Shown: positions 33,835 through 45,584 of the stretch, piece by piece
How positions within the stretch are numbered: position 1 is the first letter of the stretch
How the letters are laid out: every line of letters starts with the position of its first letter
Assembly: GCA_011319805.1 (NCBI GenBank)
Contig: SJRY01000002.1
Span: forward strand, 56,642 to 120,641
Origin: Macrocybe gigantea
Lineage: Eukaryota > Basidiomycota > Agaricomycetes > Agaricales > Callistosporiaceae
Direction of reading: 5' to 3'
DNA: 64,000 nucleotides
The notes under the pieces: model-generated
Databases searched by the model: none
What the model was told of the DNA's origin: nothing
The model's input: the letters and a program-made list of their open reading frames with translations, nothing else
Made by a program: the position numbers and the translations under genes

Positions 33835-36800
33835 TTAGAATTCGTCATCAGTAAGCTTCCAGGTAGCATCATTGGTGTTGTTGGTGTCGCAGGCTTCATT
33901 GGTGTCATAGGCCTCATCAACAGCATCGTCGTCCAAGTTATTTTGGTTCGATTCCTCACCATCTTGATTATAATAGTCATCATTACTTGAGTAAAAGACA
34001 ATATCCAGGTCATCATCTTGTCGTTTTGCTTTCTTGGTATTCACCACCTCGGAGCCATCACTGTCGGAGTTTCTGCCATCATTATCCACTCTGTTGTCGT
34101 TTGCTTCGTCACCATTGTCCACTCCATCGTCTTCTGTGTCGCTGGTGCTGGCACCATCACTGTCAATTGCACCTTCTTCGCCATGAAAGTGACCCCCTGC
34201 CTCGTTATTGTCGCCACCTTTGTGCATGATGTCTTCATCTTGGCTAATTTTCTTACGTCTGTTGTGTCTCAAAGAGGCACGCGCAAGGAATTGGGGATCC
34301 TCTCGGACCAGGGCAAACTTGTCCTGACTGTCGTTCTGCAAGGATTTATCTGAGGCTCTGTTTCCAGGATTGTTCAGTTCCCTCGCTCGCTTGCAGATCA
34401 TTTGGAAGAATGCTGGATCATCTTTCTGCTCATCTTCGAGGTTGGACAGCCAGCCTTGAGTGCAGGAGTCATAATTGCTGCCACTGAAGTCATGTTTAGC
34501 GGTGCGTTTGGCTTTCTCAGAGATGAGTTCAGACTTCTTGACGGAGAGTGTGCCATTGGAGTACTCCAGATTATTGTCGCGATACATTCGAAGGGCATGT
34601 TCCACCTGCATGAAAATCAATACATGCAAATGGTGCAGTAATATCACGTACTGCAGTAATGGCCAGCGCGATGCTTGCTTTGGGATGGCCTACTCTAAAG
34701 TTCTTGAGGGTCTTTGATGGCGTCGCATAGCTGAAGTGGACTGCGAATGTCTTCAGAATCATTTTGCTCATGTAGACATCGTCCCACTCGCTCTGTTATC
34801 ATGATGGTCATTATTTTGTTAAACGTGCTAAATCATGATGGGATACATACCCGGTAACAGTCCCGTAGAGGAACTTCCATTCCCCTTCACCACATAAGTC
34901 CTTGCCGTACTCGATCCTCTTCTGTGCATTTTTGATTGCATCCTGGTCATCAGCGTGTCGAGCAAGGTAGTCATTTTGAACAACTTGAAAGGCAACTGTC
35001 TTCATCTTGTTGCGGAACTGCGACACGGAGGCAGTGACCTGGAGGGGAATCAGTAAACGCACCACCAAAACAAATGGCCTTACCTTTTTCCATGCTTCAC
35101 TGTCCGAGGAAAGGTCCAACTTGAGCTCGTCACCAAACACAAGGTCACAGATGCCCTTGAGTACTTCACGCTCGTCGTCACCTAAGGGTTTCCAAGCCTT
35201 ATCCTGGGTGGCGAACTTTTGATGCCAGTAAGGAAGGACGATGCTAGTGAATCTTTCAGAGGCTTCCTTAGGGATGAGCTTGTCTTGCGCCGGGCCGCGC
35301 CGCCTTATTTTGATGTTTGTCTAAAGGTTGCGAGTCAGCAGATGCTGAAGAGGAATGAAATTCCAATTTTACCTTGTCCTCTTTCCTGGAAGTTGATCCT
35401 TTGATGGGGCTGGCCAGAGCAGCTTGCCTCTCAAGAGAATCATCGCTGGTCTCGGGCTGGGCATCTTCGTTCGTCTCGGTCATTGTTTGTGCCTTCTTGG
35501 ACTTCTGGCCTGGGCCTTGAACCTCAACAGGTCGACTAGCAATGATGCTGTGTGAAGAAGTGGTCCGGGATGTCATAGAGGATTTGGGGAGTGGCGGGAC
35601 TGGAGTCAGCGCATTGCTGGTGGTCGTGGAATCGGGGGCCTTGCGAGATCCTGTGGTCAGCGTGGTCGGCTTCGTACCACGTGCCATCGGATCGGATGCC
35701 GCGGTCTTGGGTGCCGTGGTCTTAGGTGCCGTGGCAGCCGACATATCCATGCAGGTGCTGAGGGGCACCTTGGGTACTGCTGTGCGAGCACTGCTGCCGC
35801 CGCCTTTGTTGGATCCAGACGTAGGTCGAGAGCCTTTGGGAACTCTAGAGACAGGTGTGAGCAATTGTGAGATATCAGGAGGAGCCACGTAACTCGGCTG
35901 CCGGAGCGGCGGTAGAGTGTTCCTATATTTGGAAGCCATATTGTTATCATCAACATCAAGGAATATCAGCTGGTACACGACCTGACCTCGTTGCTCACCT
36001 TGCACTTCATGCTATCAGGGCATTTGCCCTTCTTGTTCTTCTCCTTCATCCTCAGCGCTTGTTCGCCTTCAGAATCATCTGCATCCAATTCGACAACTGG
36101 CACTGCCGCCTTCGTCTTCCTCTGCAATGCAACTGGTGTTGCAAATGGCACTTCTTCAACCTCTTCTGGGTCGTCATTCCTGATCTTCCTGCCCTTGAAG
36201 CCCTCCTGGTGAGGAGTTTCGCCATCCAGCATCTCGACGTCTGAATCAGTAGGTTTCCACAATGCCAGCTCTCCATCCGCTGTCACTTCAAGCATCGTCT
36301 CTAGGGTTTCTTGTCATAGTCCGTTGAGCGAGGATGTGAAAAAAGATGACATACCGGTGCGTCTCAAGGGCTGGGCTTTGTTCTTGCCCTTGTCACTGTG
36401 TTTGACCTTCTTTGATGGGACGGGCATTTCAGGACCCTCTTCGTCGCCAGTTTCATTGGTTCTTTTTTTCCGAATAAACGGGGGGCCAATCGGCTCCTTG
36501 GCAGCCTCGGTGTTCTTTCCAGTGGTATGCTGAGGCGGACCTTGCGCTGGAGCTGCGGATGATGCGACTTCCTTCGCCACATTTCCGAGGGTAGCTCCGG
36601 AAGATGCAGTGGCTTTACCCATGGGCTTGGCCTTCGTCTGGCGAGGCTGCATTGGGGGAGATGGGTTGGCAGCAACCTTGGCCGTTGTGCCTTTGTCCGT
36701 GGGCTGGGCCTTGTTTTTGGGACGTGGTTGAGGTCGCGGTGGGGGAGGTGGATTGTCAGCAACCTTGGCCGTTGCATTCATTTGTCCTCCAGACTGGCCA

Positions 36801-37370
36801 GCTTTCTTCGCGTCGCGTTGATGAGGGCGTCGTGTTGGGACAGATGGATTGTCGACACCGCCCACTTTAGCCTTCTTGGGCTTCGAAGCACCAGTGGCCT
36901 CCTTCTCGTCTCCAGCTTCTAATGGAGCTGCCACGTCATCGTTGCCTTTGCGCTTCCTGCTCTGTGACCCCGTGGCATTCGACTCTGGGATAGTCGATAT
37001 GTCCTTTTTCCCTGCTGATAAAATAGCCTCAGCCTTAGCTCAAAACAATGCCACAGGAACATGTACACTGCAACTTCGCCAATGCCTCCATGACACCTTC
37101 ATCATCAGCCGCTGCGGCCTGTTCAGTTCGGAACTCATCGACCAGATGTTGTGCATTCGCTTTCCTGGCAGCTTCTTCCAGCTTGAGCCGCTCTTTTACC
37201 TCCTTTCGTTCCTGTTTCTGCTTTTTCTCCGCCTCGATGACCTCTTTGTCGCGGCGTGGCCTTCGCGTCCTCAAGGCATCCTCTGCGACGGTCCCAGGAT
37301 GCTTTCCAGCATTTCCTTGCCGTGTAACGCGATCAGTTTCGGCGGGCTCGGTCTTTTTCTTTGGCGGCAT
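33835..37370 (-). CDS. DUF6532-type protein, transposon-associated family
   Basis: I recognise this as the DUF6532-type family that is greatly expanded in Agaricomycetes, often near transposons; no biochemical role is known to me. The start at 37370 gives MPPKKKTEPAETD and an Arg/Lys/Glu-rich coiled coil. Long low-complexity Pro/Ala/Lys-rich parts follow (36.9-35.5 kb). The folded domain is near 35.3-34.5 kb: PYWHQKFATQDKAWKP, ICDLVFGDEL, VSQFRNKMKTVAFQVV, GEWKFLYG, MILKTFAVHF, GHPKASIALAITAVEHALRMY. The C-terminus is extremely acidic and ends at 33835. I saw no frame break across the exons checked, so it looks intact, unlike the neighbouring transposase. It diverges from the Plavaka gene with 158 bp between starts. 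Confidence 0.7.
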
Positions 37371-37528
37371 AAGTGGTGTGTGGTTGACGTGGAATATTGG
37401 CCACAATGGACTTGACAAATTTGTTTTGGTATACCGAATCGCACCAGTGATCGCTGGCCCCACACCACGTCGGCTATATTCAATTGAACTTGAATTTTTT
37501 TTCTCAAGTCGAGAACCTCATTGAGAAC

Positions 37529-40500
37529 ATGCCTAGACAACCAACAAAGCACGTTGCACCACCTACACTTTGGTTTCCATGCCCGTTCGAAAGCTGTACC
37601 CAAGAATTCCGGACACAGGCTGGACGAACAAAACATATTCAGGCAAAACACGACAATAACGAGCCGCTAAGTCAGAATAGTAGAGGATCTATTCTGACAT
37701 CTCAGATGAATAGGTTTGCTCCACCACGACGACTCACCATTGATGCCGATTCTGATATGGAAATGGAACCGGACATTCCAAACTCGGACCTGTTTGCGGC
37801 ATTCAATATACCGAGCCCCGCTATCGCTGATGAGGACATCGACATGCCCTATGCCGGAATGCCTAGCTCCCCTCTGCGCTTTTCTTCACACCCACATTCA
37901 CCAGATGAACCTGAATATCCAACAATTTCTACCAAATACCACCCGTTCATGACTGGTGAGTAGCTTACATGAATATCACATTCGGATTAAAATTTGTTAA
38001 AAGGAAATCAACAGCTGAACCATGCGATGAGGATGGCGTGCCACTAGAGAATCCCCAGGCGCCGCCCATTGTTGAAAGCCAGCAGCCAAATGATTGGGCA
38101 CCATATAAAAATCGCCTTGCATTTGAAACGGCGGAATTCCTCTACAAGGACCTCAAAATCTCAGCTGGCAATGCTGACAAGCTGTTCCAGTTATGGGCCG
38201 CGTCGATGGTGCACCATCACGATTCGCCGCCATTCCTTCGCCATCAAGAATTGTATCATACCATTGATAGAACAGATATCGGTGGTGTTCCGTGGCAGAG
38301 CGCCTCTCTATCATATGATGGCCCGCTTCCGCAAGAAATTCCATCATGGATGCAACAGGAATATACCATCTGGTTCCGCGACCCTCGTCTGCTATTCAAA
38401 AACATGTTGGAAAATCCCGATTTCGCCGTGTCATTCGACTACGCTCTATATCGGCAGTATGATGCAAAAGAAAACCATTGCTACAAGCATTTCATGTCTG
38501 GCAATTGGGCTTGGAAACAAGCTGCAAGTAATAATCATATCGCTCGTCCTCGAAATGTACTGATTAAATACTTGACGATTCAGGATATCATTGCAGAAGA
38601 TCCGGGAACACACGGCGCGATGTTCGTTCCCATCATCCTCGCAGCGACAAGACGACGGTTTCTGTTGCAACTGGCCACGTCGAGTACTGGCCACTTTATG
38701 GTTCAATTGGAAATATACACAACAACGTTAGGCGTGCTCATGGTGCTGGTCTTATACTAATCGGCTTCTTGTCCATTCCAAAAAGTGGGTAAACATTTCT
38801 TGTTCTTTTCTAGCAGGATTATTCAAACCTTTTCAGCTGACAAGAAGCATGCAAAAAGTGTCAAATTTCGCAAATTTCGCCGCAAGCTTTATCACACATC
38901 CCTCTCGCTCATCCTTGAATCTCTTCGGCATGGTGAAACAATTCCCGAAGTCTACCGCTGCCCCGATGGATACTATCGCCGCATTCTATGGGGAATTGGG
39001 CCTTATATAGCTGATTATCCGGAACAGGTACAACTGGGCTGTATTGTACAGGATTGGTGTGCCAAGTAAGTCAATATTTCGATCGTCCTCTTCTCTTAAT
39101 GATTTCTACTTTTAGATGCCAAGCAGAACGAGATAATCTCGACAGCGAATTGTCCAAGTTCCTATGTTCTCGGCGGTTTATGGAAATGCTAGTGAACGAA
39201 TGGCGAGTTTGCGAATTATGGGAAAAATTCGGCATCATCGCTGATGTCGTGGTACGCTACTGATGTAGTTATGGTTTTCAATACTAATTCAACCTTATCG
39301 ACAGCCATTTACTAATGACTTCGAATGCGCGGATATCCACGAAGTCCTTGCACCCGATCTTCTCCACCAGCTAATCAAGGGAACATTCAAAGATCATTTG
39401 GTTGAATGGGTACAAGACTACATCAATTCTCGCCACACAACCACCGAGGCCAATGCAATCATGGATGACATTGATCGACGGTAAGTTATGAACAACTCTG
39501 ACATCGTAGAACAAACTCATCCGTTGTTTAGAATAGCAGTGGCTCCTCCCTTCTCTGGCCTCCGACGCTTCGCACAAGGCCGTGGATTCAAACAATGGAC
39601 TGGCGACGACTCCAAAGCACTCATGAAGGTCAGTTCAAGTATGACGATCTTCTGTTCAATAAGCTATAAAATGGTCTATTTAGATTTACCTGCCGGTGAT
39701 ACAAGGTCATGTCCCAAGCGGCATTGTGCGCACTCTGCGCGCATTCCTCGAGTTCTGTTATATCGCGCGAAAGGATGTAATAACAGATGAAAATCTCTGC
39801 CAGCTACAAGACGCGCTCGAGAGGTTTCACGAACACCGTGAGATCTTTATCTCAACCAGCATTAGGTCCGATTTCTTGCTTCCACGTCAACATTCTATGG
39901 TCCATTATCATTACAACATTCGCCAATTTGGGGCGCCGAATGGTCTTTGTTCCTCAATAACGGAATCCAAACACATAAGGGCTGTCAAGGAACCGTGGCG
40001 ACGATCCAACCATCATGAAGCCCTGGGTCAGATGCTTGTCACAAACCAACGGCTTGATCAATTAGCAGCTGCCCGCACGGACTTCGCAAACCGCGGCATG
40101 TTAGAAGGAACTTGCCTTGCCGAAGAAGAAAGACTGCTTGGTAAGGTTTTATTCTATCATTCTCACCAATAATGATATGATAGTCATTTAGCTGCCAGTC
40201 TTGCGGACGCTGAAGACCTCAACACGGAAGCCTTCAATGCCGAAGCCATCAATCCAAGTGCTGCTGGTGAAGGTGCAGGAAATATGGACGAGATGAACGA
40301 GTTCGATGAGGATGGACAAGGCGAAATCGTCGATGACCCCAATGTACAAGCTGAGGTCAGACTCCCCTTATATCCATGTAAGTTGGCTACACAACTTCTC
40401 CTTCACCGCCTCACAAAGGTCTCCTTACAGTACGAAAGGCAACCATGCTCAGAACCACATATGTGCTTCAAAGACCGAATTTCCCAGACCTCATCAAGGA

Positions 40501-41092
40501 ATTCCTATGTCAACAGCTCGCTCCTGATTCAGAAGCATGTGTTGTTGATGCATTGCGAAATTCACGCCTTCAGATTGACGGCAAACTCAGCATATTTGGT
40601 TCTGCGATTGCTACGTTTCACGCGCCTAGCGACCTTAGTGGTGTCCACGGAATGCGCCGTGAACACATTCGAGCAACATCGTCTTGGCGACGAGGAAATC
40701 CGCGATATGACTGTGTTCTCATCAATTCAGACCCTGATCTCGAAGGAGCGCACGGCTTCGAAATAGGATGAGTTTTCCTTTTCTTTTCATTCGAACATCA
40801 AAGCAAAGAATATCAATGCGCGTTAATCCAATGGTACTCATTCGTAGGCAACGAACCTGATGAAGACACGGGTCTCTGGAAAATGGTCCCTGATTACGAG
40901 GACGACGGCGAGACTGCGCGCCTTGCTGTGATTCACGTCGATGCCATCTACCGAGCCGTTCACCTGTTACCCGCCTATCAAACAGCGGATTTCATCAACC
41001 CAGCATTCACAATGCACGATTCACTCGATAACTTCAAGACTTTCTATGTCAACAAATTTGTCGACCATCATGCATTCGCAAATTTGAATTGA
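37529..41092 (+). pseudogene. Plavaka transposase, decayed
   Basis: This is a Plavaka-type DDE transposase of basidiomycete CACTA-like elements. The N-terminus (start 37529) carries a C2H2-type finger (CPFESCTQEF, GRTKHIQAKH). Family blocks follow: WFRDPRLLFKNML, RPRNVLIKYLTIQDIIAEDPGTHG, GYYRRILWGIGPYIADYPEQ, NDFECADIHEVLAPDLLHQLIKGTFKDHL, then IYLPVIQGHVP and SSITESKHIRAVKEPWRRS. About ten short introns can be placed. Lesions: a frame slip near 38018, a one-base loss near 38641 (the family's LGSDK block needs one more base), and an in-frame TGA at 40769-40771 where the frame continues VFLFFSFEHQ to 41092. The copy is therefore dead, though recent enough to read through. Confidence 0.82.
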
Positions 41093-41280
41093 GCGTTGAG
41101 ATCGCTTCCGAGTTACTTTCGTTAGCAAAAGCAGCTCGAAGGCGGTCACTTTTTGACCCTTCTTGCTTTTATTCACTTCCTTCTCCTACGTTTCCTTTTC
41201 CTACATTCTACCTACTTCTATCCACTTTACTTCCAATTTGTACTACCTTTTCCCCCTTTTCGTCTGCTTTCTTGACCGAA

Positions 41281-42424
41281 GTGGACAAACGACGTGCCAC
41301 CTTCTCCGGCAAGCAGCATTGATGACCGTCAAACCTCTCGATTACAAAAACTCCCTTCGACACCATCGATAACATCAAGGCGACGATTCAAGACAAGTAA
41401 TAGTAAGTCTTGACATCTGCTTCTATCCATCATGAGTCACGACCGATCAAATTATTGTGTTCGCATAGACAAACAACCTCCCGGCTTCTCCGGGAGGCCC
41501 CGTTGACAATAGCATTCTTCACCATCGACAACGTCAAAGCAAAGATTCAAGACAAGAAAAAGTAAAGTCTATAAACTTCATTGCAGCTGATTACTCTGAA
41601 GTTTTCCCCTCGACGAACAGCTTCCTATCCTCATCAGCATATAAAGTCAGCAGTTGTATTCTTTCGAATTACAACAAGCTGCTCATCGGACACCATTGAA
41701 AATGTGGAGGCGAAGATGGAAGACAATGAAGAGTGTGTATGTATAAGGTTCATTCGCGTTGATTGTAACTGATTAGCATGTAGCGTTCACCATTGACAAT
41801 GCCAAGGCGAAGACATCGGACACCATCGACAACGTCAAGGCGAAGGTCTAAAACATAAACGAAAACTTCGAACACCATCGACAATATCAAGGCGAAGATT
41901 CAAAATATGAACGGACTCTTTGGACACCATTGACAACGTCAAGGCGACGATCCAAAACATAAACGAAGAGGTGATAGAGGAAGTTGGAGTGAGATAAGGG
42001 GAGGGAGAAGACGGAGGAATAGAACAGACACCATCGACAATGTCAAGGTGAAGATCCAGGACAAGAGTACGTATAGAAGTTTGTTCACATTGATTATGAC
42101 TGATTAGCATGTAGCGTTCACCATTGACAATGTCAAGGCGAAGATCTAAAACATAAACGAAAAGCTCGGACGCCATCGACAACGTCAAGGCGAAGCTCCA
42201 GGACAAGAGTACGTATAAAAGTTCGTTTGTATTAATCGCAGCTAATTGGTTTGTAGTATTCACTGTTGACAATATCAAGGCGAAGATCTAAAACACAAAT
42301 GAAAAGCTCAGACACCATTGACAACGTCAAGGCGACAATCTAAAACATAAATGAAAACTTCGGACACCATCAACAATGTCAAGGCAAAGATTCAAAACGT
42401 GAACGAGAACTTCGGGACACCATG
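41281..42424 (+). repeat. array of ubiquitin-derived micro-repeats
   Basis: At least thirteen copies of a roughly 38 bp unit encode variants of ubiquitin residues 21-33 (DTIDNVKAKIQDK). Copies begin near 41359, 41519, 41689, 41787, 41819, 41872, 41923, 42027, 42117, 42169, 42260, 42311 and 42363, with a broken one at 42416. The segment just before (41293-41350) matches a decayed stretch of the later ubiquitin region (TFSGKQ, then DDRQT). Several copies are followed by GTACGTAT/GTATGTAT sequences of about 47 nt ending TTGTAG or ATGTAG, intron-like remnants placed after the codon for Lys33. Stops and frame slips show no continuous gene. It probably arose by repeated duplication of one ubiquitin exon with part of its intron. 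Confidence 0.75.
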
Positions 42425-43128
42425 CAAAGAGGTAGTTTGATGAATCGACAATGCTGAAGGCATGAATTACCGTGAGCGGATAGTATCACCGTGATTGCAA
42501 AACGCTCATTCAATCGAACTCACAGGGTAAACTCGGGTTCACTTGCACCCACTTCAAGGCCTCCACTCGGATAGGATACCGATGTCACTAGCGCATGAAT
42601 GCGCATGATACAAGTGCATTGGCACCTGTTCATCAAGAGGAGTGGATGTGATATGAGTTCGCCGGACACCGCCTACGCATGCGACACCACGATGAAATGA
42701 AGGATGGCTCCACATCGTCAAGAGGAACGGGTGGGAGGACAATCCGGAACGAGGATGGATGGTTCAAGACGATAGTTTGACTCCCTCTGCCGGTGCCAGC
42801 GCCGCCTCAGACTCGCCCAACGCAACGGAATACAAAGCCGGCGTGACCGATAGAATGCTGGAAAGAATGCCTAGCAACAATCGAACAAAGAGCGCAAGAG
42901 AAAACCTCACCAAACGTTGATGAACAAGGTATTGACCAAATCAACACATACCAACGAGGCTAGGCCTCCTACTTTGCCAATGAACAAGCTTAGCATCGAC
43001 AGTTCTTCAGAGGTTTCACAGCATGAAGACATCTCTCAGTCTGATATGACGATGGACGATGACCAAGCGAGAAGAAGGAATAATAACAGGCTCACACAAA
43101 TCTCTCGCGGTCCACCTCTTCGACCATC
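42425..43128. other. stretch without a firm gene
   Basis: No firm gene. A 114-codon plus-strand frame (42917-43261) is polar and Ser/Asn-rich; part of it could be an upstream exon of the small membrane-protein gene that follows, but I could not place a splice donor. Confidence 0.3.
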
Positions 43129-43849
43129 ATGCAGCCATTCATCAACAAGTGTCGAATCCCATTCGCCTATGCTCGAAACACATTTTCCACGTCCTCACCC
43201 ACAGTATTTCGTGCATACCGGGGCCGCCAATCATACTTTCCTAGGGTACAAAACTCAATGAAACCTCGAGCACCGTTTTTTGCAACAAATACTCGAATGG
43301 CATCCCCTTTTTCGACCGCTGAGTTCGTTTCGGCAAACCTACGCTACTGGATGAGGGCTGGCGCGCCTGATGTATCCGATTTTGGGCATTGCACGGGTAG
43401 GACTAAGAGTCGGGCACAGCGATCTGGAGCTGGTCGCATTCGACAGGTGCTGGTGAGTGGCCATTAGTACCATCTGTAATTCGCGACGTTCTGATTGCCT
43501 TATTCTAACTACAGAGACTCAGCGCATGCTTCCTACGCATCCTACGTGCTGTCTTCCGTTTTGGCACTACCGCCGCCACGATCTTTTCTTTCTACATTGG
43601 ACTCGTGTACTGCAAGGCCTTCCTTTTATTCATCCGCTCAGCGTTGAATGCGGTCTGCTCTGTGGAGAAGTGGTCTGCTGTAGTCAAATTGATAGGGAAT
43701 TTGGTGCGTTTTGCTCTACCAACACGACTTGATTGGTTTCTGACTTACACTACCAGCGACGCCTATATCTCATGGTTCTGGCATTCTTGGTGTTAGCTTG
43801 CATCGCGCGTTATGGCCTAGCTTTCACACTTTTCACCATTCTTGTGTGA
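43129..43849 (+). CDS. small putative membrane protein, unknown family
   Basis: I do not recognise this protein. Three exons fit well: 43129-43452, 43515-43703 and 43757-43849, joined at phase 0 by introns with GTGAGT and GTGCGT donors and a CTAAC branch-like word in the first. The 201 aa product has a polar N-terminus with an RYWMRAGAPDVSDFG block. It then has two hydrophobic segments (TTAATIFSFYIGLVYCKAFLLFI and LMVLAFLVLACIARYGLAFTLFTILV), the second near the C-terminus. Splice structure and hydrophobic pattern argue for a real gene, but the start is uncertain and an upstream exon is possible. It lies inside the candidate element at 33.2-44.1 kb, so it may be cargo. Confidence 0.45.
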
Positions 43850-44265
43850 GCGATTGTGATCATGTTGTGATTTTGACAGTCCCTTATATCCTTGCCAGGC
43901 TTGCCCTGCTTAAATTCGTATCTGTTATTCCTTTTTCATGGCTTTTTCACTCTTGATTTTCTTTGGACGTCCTTGAACGTCCTTGACCATCCTTTTTTAC
44001 GTAGTCTCTACTTTAGTTACTTGATGTCGACTCGTGTCAAAAGCAGATTTCAGAGCTCAAGTAGTTACAAGTAATGAAAGTGTGCAAAAGCAGGAAAAAG
44101 TAAATCAGGCTTTTCCTGATGATGTGGGTCAGACGAACCCATGGCAGAAAAGGAGGTCAATTCATTGGTGTGGGATTATCATTCACAATTTGTGATACAA
44201 TATGATACCAATGGCATTGATGAGTGAGGACAAGCAAGGTTCCATTGCCTGATTGAGATTGACCA

Positions 44266-44271
44266 TGTTTG
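44266..44271. repeat. left target-site duplication TGTTTG
   Basis: This 6 bp word abuts the left terminal inverted repeat and is repeated at 57655-57660 directly after the right one. Confidence 0.7.
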
Positions 44272-44320
44272 TATGGAAAGCCGGAGCATCGTGCTCAGCT
44301 TCTGAGCTGTCACAGGTGCT
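44272..44320 (+). repeat. left terminal inverted repeat (49 bp)
   Basis: It is identical, base for base, to the reverse complement of 57606-57654. It begins TATGGAAAGCCGGAGC and ends CACAGGTGCT. Weaker similarity continues inward (ATATA, GGCA, TATTATT words). Confidence 0.85.
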
Positions 44321-45214
44321 AATTAATAACGCTTAACTATATAAGGCACTATTATTCAGCATAGACCCCGAACACATTAATGTTTCGCCTCGATGAGAGT
44401 CGCACTGATCACCAATGCCATAGGCCTCCAAAGCCATTGACTCTAGATTGGAATACAACTGATGTTATGATGATAAGTAGTACATATCAAAAGTCATTGA
44501 CATTATCAGTGTCAGAGTCATCAGAGAACTCTGTGACTACAAGATGAGCAGGTACCTCGACAATTGCAGGCTCATCTTCATTATCCAACTCGTCTAATTT
44601 CTGAAAGTGTTCCGGATCCAATCCAAGACCAGAACGAACACCACCCATATAATAGTACTCCGAGTTAGTTTGAAGTTCGATCTGGTTGTGAAGGAGTGGC
44701 AGCGCATCCAAATCTGGATCCGGGACAGTGTCTAGTGCAGCGAATAGAGAGCGTGAAAAAGCACGCAATGCTGATGCCTGCTCCTGGACCAGACTAAGAA
44801 CTTCATTGTAAACATGCCACACATTGTCGTGTGTGACCAATGGATGTCCCATTTCCTGGTAACATCCTTCCAAATGCTGAGCAAGGGGGCCTGGGATAAG
44901 ATCGAAGACCAGGTGTGAATCATTGATATATTGACCATGGACGTGCATGATGGCATTGGGATCGATGTCGACCTAAATTTAATTGATTTCGAATATGTTG
45001 TGCATAGATAAATGCTCCACACACCTTAAAATCCAATGCTCCATAATCTTCTGCGCTGTCGAAAATCAGTTCTGACCGGCTATGAGGAAGAATCTTGTTT
45101 CTATCTCTCTATTTTAGCATGTTGTTAATATGATCTTGATAGGAATTCAGCTCTTCTTGAAGCCAGGAGACGAAGAGCCAAAGGAATATCATTCTAGAAT
45201 GAAATGGTTTGAAT

Positions 45215-45219
45215 GTATT
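45215..45219. repeat. Gypsy target-site duplication GTATT (left)
   Basis: GTATT precedes the 5' LTR and is repeated at 52064-52068 after the 3' LTR. Confidence 0.85.
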
Positions 45220-45539
45220 TGTTACAGACGTCACTCAAAGGACCATTCATTTTCCTATCTTATCTTTCCCACATCCCTTATCTCCTCCGTCATGCTGCGC
45301 AGCACGCAGCCATCGAGTCATCCCACTTCCCTAGTCATTCTGAGTCATCTCCTTCCAGTCTTACTCATCCGCAGTCCACAGCATTGCGCAGCCCATGGTC
45401 CGTGCTCGAGTACTGTAGTGTATATAAGGACTCCCAGATGTACCAGTAATGCTAGGCTTAATATTCCTTTTGCCATCATCTCAAGACCACTCTCGCACTT
45501 AGTCTGCCCGAGTCCTTCTGAGATTCGTCTAGCCTAACA
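45220..45539 (+). repeat. 5' LTR of the Gypsy element (320 bp)
   Basis: It starts TGTTACAGACGTC and ends AGCCTAACA. It contains a TATATAA box near 45419-45425, the likely promoter. Confidence 0.92.
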
Positions 45540-45584
45540 AGATATTAAGCCTTGTCGAGACTCGCTCAGACTCACACACACACC

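Larger units (their letters stand above)
33186..44123. mobile_element. candidate Plavaka-type element carrying DUF6532 gene and ubiquitin-repeat array
   Basis: The left sequence at 33186-33212 (ATCATCAG, AAAA, CCTAATTTACTTT) and the right sequence at 44097-44123, read on the minus strand (ATCATCAG, AAAA, CCTGATTTACTTT), agree at nearly all of about 27 positions and face each other, as terminal inverted repeats would. Inside are a transposase-like Plavaka gene, the divergent DUF6532 gene, subterminal short repeats and cargo. No clear target-site duplication was found just outside, so the ends may lie slightly further out or may be coincidental. Confidence 0.4.

Noticed and set aside
41835..42278. 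147-codon minus-strand frame with repeated LDIVDGV-type words
   Set aside because: It is the antisense of the ubiquitin-derived repeats.
41281..42424. CRISPR-like spacing of short repeats
   Set aside because: Units are unevenly spaced, encode ubiquitin residues, and the genome is eukaryotic.
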